DNA of 64,000 nt from Anaerolineales bacterium. Lineage in GTDB: Bacteria > Chloroflexota > Anaerolineae > 4572-78 > J111. Made by a program: the position numbers and the translations under genes. Positions 50,594 to 60,944 of this stretch are shown here, in pieces (positions within the stretch are counted from its first letter, which is position 1; each line of letters starts with the position of its first letter). The stretch spans positions 1,240,001-1,304,000 of the forward strand of contig JABTUK010000002.1 in NCBI GenBank assembly GCA_015075405.1, written 5' to 3'. The notes beneath the pieces were generated by a model. That model worked only from the letters and a program-made list of their open reading frames with translations. It made no database searches and was not told the DNA's origin.

Positions 50594-53428
50594 TTAATTT
50601 TTTGAATGGGCATGGCCGTTGTTCCCTCTATCAAGCACCTCTCGAACTTTGCGGGTGAGGGTATCCGGGGTAAAGGGTTTTAAAATTAGATTGTTTTCAA
50701 GCCTATCCTCGGAGCAGAAGTTATTTTCGAGATAACCCGAAGTATAAAGCACTTTGAGTTGGGGATAGCGTCTGGTTAAATCAGAGGCCAGGCTTTGGCC
50801 GTTCATACCCGGCATGACTATATCGGTTAGCAAAAGGTGGATATTCTCCAACTGCGCTTCCTGGCAGAAATGAATCGCCTCCGGTCCGCTGGCCGCCTGA
50901 TGAACTTTGTAACCGTAGGCTTCCAGGATGTGACACATAATTTCCCTGACGGAAAGTTCATCTTCCACCACCAAAATTGTTTCGGAGCCGCCAGGCGCTT
51001 CATCTGGGTTGCGGCTTTCCTGAGGCGGTTCAGACAATGTTTTTAACTGGGGCAGATAGATTTTGAAAGCAGTGCCGCGCCCCGGTTCAGTCTCAACCCA
51101 AATATGACCGCCATGTTGTTTGACAATACTGTGTACCGTAGCCAGTCCCAGGCCCGTTCCTTTGCCTGGCGCTTTGGTGGTAAAAAATGGCTCAAAAATA
51201 TGGGTTAGGGTTTCCTGGTTCATGCCTACCCCTGTGTCAGTTACGGCCAATAACACATAGGAACCTGATACTACTTCGGGATACGCCCGAACCGTAGCCT
51301 CATCTAACATCACATTATCCGTCGCAATAACCAGTTTTCCTCCCTCAGGCATCGCATCGCGGGCATTAACGGACAGGTTTAACACGATCTGTTCAACCTG
51401 TCCGGGATCAGCCATCACCTGGGCCAGGTTGGGGTTAAGGTCTAAAATGAGGTCAAGGTCTTCGCCAATCAGCCGGCGCAGCAATTGATGGGCATTGTTT
51501 ACCACCTCATTTAAATTTAAAACCTGGGGTTGGAGCGACTGCTTTCGACTGAAAGCAAGCAGCTGCTGAGTTAAAGCCGAGGCGCGCTCTCCCGCTTTTT
51601 TGATCTGTTCCAGATCGCGGCGGTGCGGGTCTTGAAGGTCAGGATAGCGGGTTAACAACAGTTCGCTGTAACCATTAATAACTGTTAGCAAGTTATTAAA
51701 ATCGTGGGCAATCCCCCCGGCCAGGCGGCCAATCGCCTCCATTTTTTGTGACTGGCGCAGTTGTTCTTCCAGTTGCAATTTGCCGGTCACATCTTGCTGA
51801 ATGCCGACATAATTAACCGTTGCCCCGTTGTCTCCCCGCACGGGGATAATCGTAACCTCGGCGGTATAGAGGGCGCCATCTTTCTTTTTATTGATCATTC
51901 GCCCGTGCCAAACTTCTCCGGCGCAAAGGGTAGCCCAAAGTTTTTCAAAAAAGTCAGGCTCAGGCTGGTCATGTTGGAGGAAACGGGCGTTTTGACCCAT
52001 AACTTCACTCCAAGTATACCCCGTAATGCGTTCAAAGGCCGGGTTAACGTGGGTAATCGTGCCGGTGGGGTCGGTAATAATCACCGCTTCGCCGGCCTGG
52101 TCAATGGCTGCGCTCAACCGCTCACGGGTTTGGATGAGCAGTGCGCGGGCCAAGACCCCGGCCACGTGATCGGCCACACTCCAGACCAGGCTGATTTCTT
52201 CGGACGAAAATTGATGCAATCGTTCACTTTCCAGGTTCAAACTACCCACCACGCGGCCTTCGACCAGAAGAGGCAGCAGCAGCAGCGAAACCGTACCCCG
52301 CTGCTCTAACAGAGGCCGCATTTGGCTCAAACGCGCCTCGGCCTGAACGTCGGTGACAACCAGCGGGCAGTGATGGGTAAGCAAAAATTGGTGGGGCGGA
52401 CTCGTCGAAACTGCAATGAGGCTATACAGTTGGCTGGGCACATTGCGGGCGCCGTATTCGGCTACAATGCGGATTTCGGTTTTGGTTTCATTAAATAAAC
52501 CGGCCGTAGCATAAGACATATCCAGCGCATGAACCAATTCACGGCAAACCACTTCCAAAATTCCCTCCGGTTCCAGGCTGGCCGCAGAAGCGGCAATAAT
52601 CTGATTGAGTAAGGTTAATTCGCGGTTGCGGCGCTTTATTTTTGCTTCGGCCCGCTTGCGCTCGGTAATGTCTCTGGCAACCAGCACAAACCGTTCAGCC
52701 TGATTGCTGGGATTGAGCAGTTGCGAGATAGTCACCTCGGCTGAGAAATGATCCCTCGAATTTTTTAACAGCGTACACTCCAGGGTGTGGGCTGAGTTTG
52801 AGGACGAGGTTTGGCGTAACATATCCAAAACTTGTGCCCGATCTGGGGAGGAAATCAATTCAAGCATCGGGTAGCCCAGCAGGTGGGGCGCCTTGGCAAA
52901 GCCATGTAAGGTGGCGGCTCGTTGGTTACAAAACAAAATATTGAAGTTAGTATCGAGCAGGATGATGGCATCAGGCGAGGTTTCCACCAAAGTTCGGTAT
53001 CGTTCTTCACTTGCTCGCAGGGCCAGTTCCGCCTGATTTACCCGCAGCAAGTGCCGCACCCGCCGGCGCAGTACAACCCAATGAATGGGTTTAACAATAT
53101 AATCGCTTGCGCCCGCTTCAAAAGCCGAGTTAATCGATTCAGTGTCATTGAGCGCGGTAATAATTAAAATAGGGATCTGGTCGCCGCCCGGCATTTGGCG
53201 TAGCCGGACACAAGTATCAAAACCGTTCATTTCTGGCATGAGGGCGTCAAGTAAAATCAGATCGGGTGGACACTCTTGATACAGAGTTAGAGCCTGCGCC
53301 CCATTTTCCGCCTCGATCACCGTATAACTATCCCGTTCTAGGATATACCGGGCCATCCGCCGAATAGAAGGGTCATCGTCAACAACCAAAATTAAGCCTG
53401 AAGCTGGTTCTGATCCTGAATGAGTCAT
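50594..53428 (-). CDS. soluble hybrid histidine kinase: REC-PAS-GAF-PAS-HisKA-HATPase-REC
   Basis: This is a 944-residue protein without membrane helices. It has an N-terminal receiver ([15 protein letters not shown], phospho-Asp in [11 protein letters not shown]), a PAS domain ([20 protein letters not shown], ending [15 protein letters not shown]), a GAF domain ([20 protein letters not shown] to [18 protein letters not shown]), a second PAS ([20 protein letters not shown]), a HisKA box with the phospho-His in [20 protein letters not shown], the ATPase ([33 protein letters not shown]) and a C-terminal receiver ([13 protein letters not shown]). The gene is translationally coupled to the giant kinase upstream, so the two probably form one relay. 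Confidence 0.95.
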   Translation of the reverse strand: MTHSGSEPASGLILVVDDDPSIRRMARYILERDSYTVIEAENGAQALTLYQECPPDLILLDALMPEMNGFDTCVRLRQMPGGDQIPILIITALNDTESINSAFEAGASDYIVKPIHWVVLRRRVRHLLRVNQAELALRASEERYRTLVETSPDAIILLDTNFNILFCNQRAATLHGFAKAPHLLGYPMLELISSPDRAQVLDMLRQTSSSNSAHTLECTLLKNSRDHFSAEVTISQLLNPSNQAERFVLVARDITERKRAEAKIKRRNRELTLLNQIIAASAASLEPEGILEVVCRELVHALDMSYATAGLFNETKTEIRIVAEYGARNVPSQLYSLIAVSTSPPHQFLLTHHCPLVVTDVQAEARLSQMRPLLEQRGTVSLLLLPLLVEGRVVGSLNLESERLHQFSSEEISLVWSVADHVAGVLARALLIQTRERLSAAIDQAGEAVIITDPTGTITHVNPAFERITGYTWSEVMGQNARFLQHDQPEPDFFEKLWATLCAGEVWHGRMINKKKDGALYTAEVTIIPVRGDNGATVNYVGIQQDVTGKLQLEEQLRQSQKMEAIGRLAGGIAHDFNNLLTVINGYSELLLTRYPDLQDPHRRDLEQIKKAGERASALTQQLLAFSRKQSLQPQVLNLNEVVNNAHQLLRRLIGEDLDLILDLNPNLAQVMADPGQVEQIVLNLSVNARDAMPEGGKLVIATDNVMLDEATVRAYPEVVSGSYVLLAVTDTGVGMNQETLTHIFEPFFTTKAPGKGTGLGLATVHSIVKQHGGHIWVETEPGRGTAFKIYLPQLKTLSEPPQESRNPDEAPGGSETILVVEDELSVREIMCHILEAYGYKVHQAASGPEAIHFCQEAQLENIHLLLTDIVMPGMNGQSLASDLTRRYPQLKVLYTSGYLENNFCSEDRLENNLILKPFTPDTLTRKVREVLDRGNNGHAHSKN

Positions 53429-56400
53429 TTTTGTTCCTTTATTTGAGCTTCGAGAGCCAATTTGACCCGCTCAAATTCTGTTTCTAATGCTGCCAATTTT
53501 TCCAATGCTCCCTCCAACTGTCCCGCCTTACCCATTCCTTCCAATGTTTCGCACATAGCCGCAAAGCGCACCGCACCCAGATGAGAACTACTCGGCTTGA
53601 GGGTGTGAGCCGCGCGATACAGTTTGCCGCTATCCTGAGTTTGCAACGCGGCCCGCATCTCTGCCAGCAAATCTACCGCCGATTTAATAAATAAGTCGCT
53701 TAGTTCGCCTATCACCTGCGGCGCCTGCTCGCCCAACAGGTCGCGCAATTCGGCCAGTGCTTTGGGATCAAGCACTACTTCTTCTTGGCCCAGGGAAACA
53801 CCATTTTTGCCTTGCTCGTCGTTCAACTGGCTTGACGGCTGGCCATCGGGCCGTTCGGGCGAGGGCCTCACCTGATCCAACGCCCGGGCCAGCTCCTCCC
53901 GGCGCACCGGTTTGCTGACATAATCATCCATGCCGGCGGCCAGACAGCGCTCACGATCTCCCTGGAGCGCATTAGCGGTCATCGCAATGATCCAGGGGCG
54001 CGATTCGGCCGGCCACTGTTGGTGAATTAACTGCGTGGCTTCCAGGCCGTCCATTTCCGGCATTTGCATATCCATCAGCACCACGTCATACTTCTGGCGG
54101 GTCAAAGCTTCGAGCACCTCCAACCCGTTGGCGGCCACATCGGCGCTGTAACCCAGGTTTGCCAGCATATGCAAAGCTACTTTCTGATTCACCACGTTAT
54201 CTTCGGCCAGCAGAATACGCAGGGCGTGACCCGGCTGAGGATTAACCTGAGGCAAGCGGGGACGTTCAAGTTTGACCTTTATCACCTCTCCCTGGAAAAT
54301 ATTTAGCAAGGTATTGTACAGTTGGCTGGGCTTAATAGGTTTGGTCAATGAAGCGGCCAATTCGGCCTCAGCCATCTCACGGCCGCGATCGCGCCAGCCG
54401 AGCGAAGTTAACATGACCAACGGCAGTTTTTGGGTATCTGGCTGTTTGTGAATTTCAACCGCCAGGTCCAGGCCATCCATTTCGGGCATTTGCATATCCA
54501 GGATGGCCAAATCAAAATGATCGCCGCGTTGAAGCCAGGCCAGGGCTTCGCTGGGAGAGGCAGTGGCTCGCGGGTGCATGCCCCAGGCCCGGCTCTGATG
54601 AGCCAGAATGAGGCGATTGGTGGCGTTGTCATCCACAATCAAGACATGTTTACCACTTAATTGAGGCTGCTGCCCTTGCAGATAAACCCGCGTTTGGCTG
54701 GGGCCAGCTTCGGCCAGAATGGTAAAGTGGAAGGTGGAACCCTGGCCGGGTATGCCTTCGCTCTCCACCCACATCGTCCCGCCCATTAGCTCGCTCAACC
54801 GTTTGCTGATGGATAGCCCCAGGCCGGTACCGCCGTATTTGCGGGTAGTTGAAGCATCCACCTGGCTGAAAGAATGGAAGAGGCGATCCATGCGGTCGGG
54901 CGGTATGCCCAGGCCGGAATCACGCACGGCAAAGTGAACTTCGTAGAGCGGCCCCGCATCGGCCTGACCGTTATTGGGCCTGGATTTGAGGACACGGCTC
55001 ATCACCGACAAAATAATCTCGCCGGTGTCGGTGAATTTGACGGCATTGTTGAGCAAGTTGACCAGGATTTGGCGCAGGCGGGTCACATCACCTACCAGAG
55101 CGCTGGGGGTTAACTCGCCGATGGTGTAGGCCAGTTCCAGGTTCTTTTCAGCCGCCTTAATCGCCACTAAATCCAGCGCGCTTTCGATACATTCGCGCAG
55201 GTCAAAGGCCTGTTTTTCCAACTCCAGCCGGCCCGCCTCGATTTTGGAGAAGTCCAGGATATCGTTAATCAGGCTCAGCAAGGTTTCGCCGCCGCTGCGG
55301 ATAGTTTCGGCAAACTCCTGCTGCTCGGCGGAGAGCGGGGTATCGAGCAGCAGACTGGTCATACCAATGACAGCATTGAGGGGTGTCCGAATCTCGTGGC
55401 TCATATTAGCCAGAAATTCGCTTTTGACCCGCGTGGCCGACTCGGCGGCTTCTTTGGCTTGTTGCAGTTCCTCTTGCGTTTGTTTGAGGCTGGTAATATC
55501 GTGAATATACCCCAGGACGCCCTGCGCATTTCCGGCCTGATCTTTATACAGGATTTTGACAACACTCTGAGTACGGCGCTTGCCGGCAATTTCCAATGTT
55601 TCTTCGGGTATAACTTTAGCTTCACCTGTCTCTATCACTTCATCGTCACTGGGCCAGAAACCGACGAATCCTTTTTCCGGGTTACCTTTGACAACATCTT
55701 CAGGAAAACCCAATTCCAAATCGTTTTTGCCGATAAAATCTTCAACCGTTAAACCCATAGCCTGGGCGTGGCTCTGATTAATTAAACGATAACGATGGTC
55801 CAGATCTTTCAGGAAAATCCAGTCGGGGGTGGCGTCCATAACGGCGCGTAGCAAATTACGTTCTTCGGCCAGGGTAGCTTCCATCTGCTTGCGCTCGGTG
55901 ATATCTCGCCCCATGCCAACTATCCCCACAATTTTGCCGTGAGTATCTCGTAAGGGCACTTTGGTGGTTAAAAGCCAGCGCGTCTCCTGGGCGCTGTAAT
56001 CCAGCACCGGCTCTTCGGTGCTAATGAGCGGCTGGCCTGAGGCTATAATGGCTTGTTCGTCGGCATAATATTTAGCCACATGGTCGTGCGGGAAAAAGTC
56101 GAAATCAGTTTTTCCGATCAACTCTTCGGGATTTTCCTGGCCCACCAGGCGAGCCATGGTCGTATTGGCAATGAGGAAACGACTCCCCGTATCTTTGACA
56201 TAAATATTATCCGGCACATTATCAATCAGGGTGCGTAATAAATTGCGTTCTTCGGCCAGATCTGTGGCCATTTGTTTGCGCTCGGTAATATCTTCGACCA
56301 TGCCGACCGCAAACTGAGGCTCGTCGTTCTGGTTACGAATCATGGAAACGGTCAGATTACCCCAAATCACCCGGCCATCCCGGTGAAAGTAGCGCTTCTC

Positions 56401-59400
56401 CAACTGGTAATAGTTGCGCTGGCCGGCGATTAATTCCTGATACAGTTCCATGTCGGTAACGGCGTCATCAGGATGGGTAAATTCGGTAAAAACCATGGCT
56501 TGCAGCTCGGCGGCGCTGTAGCCGAGCATCTGCTGTAGCGCCAGATTGGTCATAACCGGCCGGCCGGTCAGGTCTACCAGGGCCATACCGATGGCGGCGC
56601 TGTCAAAAATGGCTTTGAACCGGCGTTCGCTTTCCCGCAGAGACTCTACGATCTCTTTGCGTTCGGTAATATCCCGGCCCACTCCAACCAGCCCGATAAT
56701 CTGGCCCTGGCTGTCGCGCAAGGGCACTTTGGTGGATAAAACCCAGCGCGTTTGCCCGGTTTGGGGGTCTATCAGCGGCTCTTCATAATCCACCAACCCC
56801 TGGCCGGATTGGATGATGCCCTGTTCTTTGGCAAAATATTGCCGGGCCAGTGTTTCCGGGTGAAAATCAAAATCGGTTTTGCCGATGAGCGCTTGAGGCG
56901 TGTCCACTCCCACGTTTCGAGCCGTAATCGGGTTGGCAATGATAAACCGGCTTGCGGCATCTTTGAAATAAACTTGATCGGGCAGGTTATCAATCAGGGT
57001 ACGCAACAAATGGCGTTCGCGCGTCAGCGTTTCTTCAAATTGCTTACGTTCGGTCACATCCCGCAGGATACAAAGAACTTCATCCAAAACGGTGTAGATC
57101 AGGCGAGCCTCGAAATATTTAACTTCATCCTGGAAAGACTGCGAATACTCAAAAACTTGCATCTCGCCGCTTTCGTAAACCGCCTCCAGGTGGGCCATAA
57201 TCTGTTCGGCCACTTGCGGAGGCAGCGCCTCGCTGAGTTTGTTAGTGGCAGCTCCGTTTTTTGAGACCAATTCACCCAGCGCATGGAAGGCGATATAATC
57301 ACCCTGGCGATTGGTCCAGAACATAAAGTCGGGGATGGCGTCGAGGATAGCCCGCTGGACGGCTTCGCTGTGGCGCAGAGCTTCCTCAGCCTGTTTACGC
57401 TCGGTGATGTCTTGGTTTACCCCCACCGTTTTAACCGTCTGGCCCTGCTCATCTTTGATAACCCGGAACCTGACCAGGATATAACCCTGGCTCCCATCCG
57501 CGCGAATGATGCGGTGCTCAACCTGGCTTGAAAAGGTTGGATCAGTCGTCTTAATAGCCTTCTCAATTTCGACGCCAACAAGGAATGCATCGTCTGGATG
57601 CACAAACTTCTGGGCGTACTGCGCCGCCGGCATTTGATAGCCGCCTTCTTGCTCGGCGCTGGTATGAAACAGGGCATAGAATTGGTCGTTGAAGCTGAAC
57701 GTCTGCGTCGCTACATCTAATTCCCAATGAGCCAACCGGGCAATATTCAGGGCTTCAGCCAGTCGGGCTTCATTTTCACGGAGCGCCTCCTCCACCCGCT
57801 TGCGTTCGCTAATATCCCGAGTCACCCCCACCAGGCCGATCACTTGGCCCTGGCTGTCACGTAAAGGAATTTTGCTGGTTAGACTCCAACCGATAACCTG
57901 GCCGGCCTCAACGCGAGGTTCTTCTCGATCAACCAGCGGCTGGCCTGACTGGATAATAGCCATGTCGTCGGCATACCACTGCTGGGCCACTTCGGCCGGG
58001 TAGAGCTCCAGGTCGGTTTTGCCCACCAATTCTTCGTCTGTCGTTTTGCCTGCTCCTTTTATAACAAGGCGATTGTGCAGCAGATGGCGGCCTTCCCGGT
58101 CTTTAACATAGATCGAATCGGGGATAGTATCAATGAGAGTCCGCAATAAATTGCGCTCCTGGGCCAGCGCATTCTCAAGTTGCTTGCGTTCGGTGATATC
58201 CTCTTTCACCGCCAGGAAATGGGTAATCAGCCCATCGGCGTTTTTGATAGGCGAAATAGCAGCCGACTCCCAATAGAGCTCCCCGTTCTTTTTCTTGTTT
58301 AGAAATTCACCGCGCCACTCTTTGCCGGCGGTGATGGTTTGCCACAACTGTTGGTACACTTCCACCGGGGTCTGACCGGATTTCAAGATGTGGGTATGCT
58401 GGCCCAGGGCTTCTTCAACCGTATAGCCGGTTGTTTCGACGAAGCGGGGGTTGGCATACTCAATGTAGCCTTGGGTATTGGTAATGACAATGGTGCTGGC
58501 GCTCTGCTCCACCGCCCGCGATAGTTGGCGCAGTTTCTCTTCGGTTTGTTTGTGCTCGCTAATATCCTCGATCATGCCAATCGCAAAGAGCGGCCGCTGC
58601 TGCTCGTCGCGCACCAGCGAAGCAGTGATATGGCCCCACACCGCTTGCCCATCTTTACGAATATAGCGCTTCTCCATTTGATAAACAACCCGCTCACCCC
58701 GAACCAGTTCTTGAAACAGGTTGTCCGTCTCAATCACATCGGCCTTGTGGGTTATCTGTGTAACCGTCATCTGGCGTAGTTCTGCAGCGCTGTAACCCAG
58801 CATTTTTTGGAAAGCGTCATTACTGACCAGGATTCCCCCTTGCATATCGGTCAGGGCAATCCCCATGGGGGCCGCCTCAAAGGTGGCCTGGAAAAGGGCT
58901 TCGCTTTCTTGCAAAGATTTTTCCATGCGTTTACGCTGCGCAAAATCCAGGCGAAGGGTCAATATAGCTGCGATAGCCAAGGCAAGAGCCAGCAGACTGC
59001 TGCCAATGATGATCGCCTGGGTGGTTTGAGCCTGACTTTCCTTCACCCTCGTGCGCTGCGCTAAAAGAGCGGTATACTCTTGATGGGTCTGATTTATCTC
59101 GTCACGAATAATATCCATGACCTGTTTGCTTTGATGGCTCCAAATCAAATCCACCGCCGTCGTCCAATTCACCCCAGGCCGGGCCTCAACAACGGCCCTG
59201 GTAATTTTGAGTTTACGGAGAATCAACGGTTCCAAAACATTAAAATGTTCCTGTAAGCGCGAATCTTCCCCGGCCAAGATACGAAACTGCTCTAATTCCT
59301 GCCCGACCGCTTTAATTGCTTCAGTATAGGAGGCGAAATAATCCTCATTCTTCGTAACCACGTACCCCTGCGCGCCTGTTTCGACATCCTTTAAATGGAC

Positions 59401-59565
59401 CAAAATATCCTCAAGCCCGGACAGAATTATGTGGGTATTCGCTTCTGCCTCATCCTGTTCAATCAGTTCAGCCAGGCTCCAATAAGAGGCCAGGCCCACC
59501 ACAATCAAGAGAAGCAGCGCGGCCCCAAAACCAAACAAAATCTTATTTTCTAAGGACAATTTCAT
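53425..59565 (-). CDS. giant hybrid histidine kinase: CHASE3, nine PAS, HisKA, HATPase, two REC, HPt
   Basis: This is a 2046-residue inner-membrane sensor. Two helices (about 9-31 and 184-205) enclose a CHASE3-like periplasmic domain (LSGLEDILVHLKDVETGAQG). Nine PAS units follow, each ended by an ITERKQ-type linker. They include repeats of one type (LIDTIPDSIYVKD, LIDNLPDQVYFKD, LIDNVPDNIYVKD) and of another (MGIALTDMQGG, IGMALVDLTGR). The kinase core has SEFLANMSHEIRTPLNAVIG and QILVNLLNNAVKFTD. Then come two receivers (LAILDMQMPEMDG, VVLMDMQMPEMDG) and an HPt domain (LYRAAHTLKPSSSHLGA). It overlaps both neighbours by four bases. Confidence 0.95.
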   Translation of the reverse strand: MKLSLENKILFGFGAALLLLIVVGLASYWSLAELIEQDEAEANTHIILSGLEDILVHLKDVETGAQGYVVTKNEDYFASYTEAIKAVGQELEQFRILAGEDSRLQEHFNVLEPLILRKLKITRAVVEARPGVNWTTAVDLIWSHQSKQVMDIIRDEINQTHQEYTALLAQRTRVKESQAQTTQAIIIGSSLLALALAIAAILTLRLDFAQRKRMEKSLQESEALFQATFEAAPMGIALTDMQGGILVSNDAFQKMLGYSAAELRQMTVTQITHKADVIETDNLFQELVRGERVVYQMEKRYIRKDGQAVWGHITASLVRDEQQRPLFAIGMIEDISEHKQTEEKLRQLSRAVEQSASTIVITNTQGYIEYANPRFVETTGYTVEEALGQHTHILKSGQTPVEVYQQLWQTITAGKEWRGEFLNKKKNGELYWESAAISPIKNADGLITHFLAVKEDITERKQLENALAQERNLLRTLIDTIPDSIYVKDREGRHLLHNRLVIKGAGKTTDEELVGKTDLELYPAEVAQQWYADDMAIIQSGQPLVDREEPRVEAGQVIGWSLTSKIPLRDSQGQVIGLVGVTRDISERKRVEEALRENEARLAEALNIARLAHWELDVATQTFSFNDQFYALFHTSAEQEGGYQMPAAQYAQKFVHPDDAFLVGVEIEKAIKTTDPTFSSQVEHRIIRADGSQGYILVRFRVIKDEQGQTVKTVGVNQDITERKQAEEALRHSEAVQRAILDAIPDFMFWTNRQGDYIAFHALGELVSKNGAATNKLSEALPPQVAEQIMAHLEAVYESGEMQVFEYSQSFQDEVKYFEARLIYTVLDEVLCILRDVTERKQFEETLTRERHLLRTLIDNLPDQVYFKDAASRFIIANPITARNVGVDTPQALIGKTDFDFHPETLARQYFAKEQGIIQSGQGLVDYEEPLIDPQTGQTRWVLSTKVPLRDSQGQIIGLVGVGRDITERKEIVESLRESERRFKAIFDSAAIGMALVDLTGRPVMTNLALQQMLGYSAAELQAMVFTEFTHPDDAVTDMELYQELIAGQRNYYQLEKRYFHRDGRVIWGNLTVSMIRNQNDEPQFAVGMVEDITERKQMATDLAEERNLLRTLIDNVPDNIYVKDTGSRFLIANTTMARLVGQENPEELIGKTDFDFFPHDHVAKYYADEQAIIASGQPLISTEEPVLDYSAQETRWLLTTKVPLRDTHGKIVGIVGMGRDITERKQMEATLAEERNLLRAVMDATPDWIFLKDLDHRYRLINQSHAQAMGLTVEDFIGKNDLELGFPEDVVKGNPEKGFVGFWPSDDEVIETGEAKVIPEETLEIAGKRRTQSVVKILYKDQAGNAQGVLGYIHDITSLKQTQEELQQAKEAAESATRVKSEFLANMSHEIRTPLNAVIGMTSLLLDTPLSAEQQEFAETIRSGGETLLSLINDILDFSKIEAGRLELEKQAFDLRECIESALDLVAIKAAEKNLELAYTIGELTPSALVGDVTRLRQILVNLLNNAVKFTDTGEIILSVMSRVLKSRPNNGQADAGPLYEVHFAVRDSGLGIPPDRMDRLFHSFSQVDASTTRKYGGTGLGLSISKRLSELMGGTMWVESEGIPGQGSTFHFTILAEAGPSQTRVYLQGQQPQLSGKHVLIVDDNATNRLILAHQSRAWGMHPRATASPSEALAWLQRGDHFDLAILDMQMPEMDGLDLAVEIHKQPDTQKLPLVMLTSLGWRDRGREMAEAELAASLTKPIKPSQLYNTLLNIFQGEVIKVKLERPRLPQVNPQPGHALRILLAEDNVVNQKVALHMLANLGYSADVAANGLEVLEALTRQKYDVVLMDMQMPEMDGLEATQLIHQQWPAESRPWIIAMTANALQGDRERCLAAGMDDYVSKPVRREELARALDQVRPSPERPDGQPSSQLNDEQGKNGVSLGQEEVVLDPKALAELRDLLGEQAPQVIGELSDLFIKSAVDLLAEMRAALQTQDSGKLYRAAHTLKPSSSHLGAVRFAAMCETLEGMGKAGQLEGALEKLAALETEFERVKLALEAQIKEQK

Positions 59566-60188
59566 GCTAAACCTCGCCTGCGCCGCAGTTCAGCCAACTC
59601 CGGCGCCACATGTTTTTGATAGCAATCGGGGCAAATGCTGTGGGTAAAAGCGGTCCCAAAATGAGTTTCAATATAACTTTCAAGCTGTTGCCAGTAATTT
59701 TCGTCATCCCGAATCTTTTTGCAGTAGGAACAAATGGGCAAAAAGCTCTCAAGCTGTTCCACCTGGGCCAGAGCTGCTTCCAGTTCTTTCACCCGGTTTG
59801 CCAGCTCGCATTGCAACTGCACTACTCGCACCCCCACCTGAAGCCGCGCCCGCAGTTCTTTGGCATCAAACGGTTTGATGAGGTAATCATCCGCCCCGGC
59901 CTCCAATCCGGCTACTATATCTTCCTGCCGGCCCTTGCCGGTGAGCAAAATAAGGTAGAGCGTTGACAAATCAGGATTTTGACGCATCCGGCGGCAAAGT
60001 TCGCTCCCGTCCAGGCCGGGCATCATCCAATCGAGGATAGCCAGCCGAGGCGCATCTTCAGCCTGGAGCGCCTGCCAGGCTTCATTGCCATCGGTTGTCA
60101 CTTTGACCTCATAGCCCCAGGCGGTCAGGGTTACTTCTAACAGGCGGCGTGACACGGCATCGTCATCGGCAATTAAGACTCTCATCAC
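59562..60188 (-). CDS. response regulator with C-terminal double-CxxC domain
   Basis: This is a 208-residue protein. Residues 1-120 are a receiver (RVLIADDDAVSRRLLEVTLT, phospho-Asp in AILDWMMPGLDG at about 53, conserved Lys in DDYLIKPFDAKE). A short coiled coil (ANRVKELEAALAQVEQLESF) follows, then PICSYCKKIRDDENYWQQLE and SICPDCYQKHVAPEL, a small domain with two CxxC pairs that probably binds zinc. The C-terminal type recurs in signalling proteins, but its output is not known to me. The four-base overlap with the giant kinase gene makes it a likely partner, receiving phosphate from the HPt domain. Confidence 0.9.
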   Translation of the reverse strand: MMRVLIADDDAVSRRLLEVTLTAWGYEVKVTTDGNEAWQALQAEDAPRLAILDWMMPGLDGSELCRRMRQNPDLSTLYLILLTGKGRQEDIVAGLEAGADDYLIKPFDAKELRARLQVGVRVVQLQCELANRVKELEAALAQVEQLESFLPICSYCKKIRDDENYWQQLESYIETHFGTAFTHSICPDCYQKHVAPELAELRRRRGLA

Positions 60189-60204
60189 AAATTTTCCTTT
60201 GCTA

Positions 60205-60606
60205 CTAAAGCTGCTGACTCAAAGAGTCCGCTTCGGAACCGTTGAGCAGGGTATTAATCAGAGCCGGCAACTGCGTTCCAAATTCTGATTTGGCCATAAA
60301 CCCGTCTGCGCCGGCTGTTTCGGCGGCAGTGCGATATTCCGGGCTGTCGTGCATGGTCAGGATAATGACTCGCGGCGGGTGGGGTTGGGCTTTAATGTAG
60401 CGGGTCGCTTCCAGCCCGCTCATGCCGGGCATAGCTACATCCATAAAAACCAGGTCCGGCTGCAAGTTGACCACCTGAGTTAATCCTTCCAGCCCGGAAG
60501 AAGCATAGCCAACTACGGCTACCCCAGGCACGGTGGTGAGAAAATGGGTGGCGGCTGTAATAAATTTGGGATTATCGTCTACAAGTAAGATCTGGAGAGC
60601 TGACAT
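60205..60606 (-). CDS. stand-alone receiver protein of NarL type
   Basis: This is a 133-residue receiver (ILLVDDNPKFITAATHFLTT, phospho-Asp in LVFMDVAMPGMSG at about 57, switch Thr in IILTMHDS and Lys in MAKSEFG). It stops after the receiver with no helix-turn-helix domain, although the sequence is NarL-like, so it may act as a phosphate shuttle. It is 16 bases upstream of the CxxC regulator and in the same direction. Confidence 0.9.
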   Translation of the reverse strand: MSALQILLVDDNPKFITAATHFLTTVPGVAVVGYASSGLEGLTQVVNLQPDLVFMDVAMPGMSGLEATRYIKAQPHPPRVIILTMHDSPEYRTAAETAGADGFMAKSEFGTQLPALINTLLNGSEADSLSQQL

Positions 60607-60648
60607 ATTTGCTTCCTGACTGAAATTGAGATACCTCTACAGAACTCA

Positions 60649-60737
60649 TGTCATTCCGACCGTAGGGAGGAATCTCTGTTATCAAGAAAAAAAATTATGG
60701 TGGGCAAGAAGATTTCTCGCTGGCGCTCGAAATGACA
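60649..60737. repeat. inverted-repeat element with TGTCATTYCGA ends, copy 2
   Basis: TGTCATTCCGACCGTAGGGA and the end CTGGCGCTCGAAATGACA match the element at 12472-12563. The centre is different and AT-rich, so only the ends are conserved. Confidence 0.87.
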
Positions 60738-60861
60738 TGCCGGAAATGGGACACATTAAATCGTGACGAATCTACACAATCCTATACTTAGTTTATTCGC
60801 AAACGGCTGTAAAAACAATGAGGGAAAAACTGAGGGTATGAGGGGGGAAAGACCCTATACG
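60738..60861. other. leader region between two signalling operons
   Basis: This is an AT-rich stretch that probably contains the promoter of the receiver-kinase operon. TTTATTCGCAAACGGCTGTA and similar are seen, but no confident promoter pair could be assigned. Confidence 0.35.
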
Positions 60862-60944
60862 ATTTTAGATTTTAGATTTTGGATTTACGATTGGGATGGG
60901 CTAACGCCTTCAATCGTAAATCGTAAATCGTAAATCGTAAATCC
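60862..60944. repeat. two 7-bp tracts (ATTTTAG, ATCGTAA) forming a hairpin next to a stop codon
   Basis: Four units ATTTTAG/ATTTTGG/ATTTACG (60862-60889) and four units ATCGTAA (60913-60940). GGATTTACGATT (60881-60892) is complementary to AATCGTAAATCC (60933-60944). The tract directly abuts the stop of the NarL-type regulator. Confidence 0.9.
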
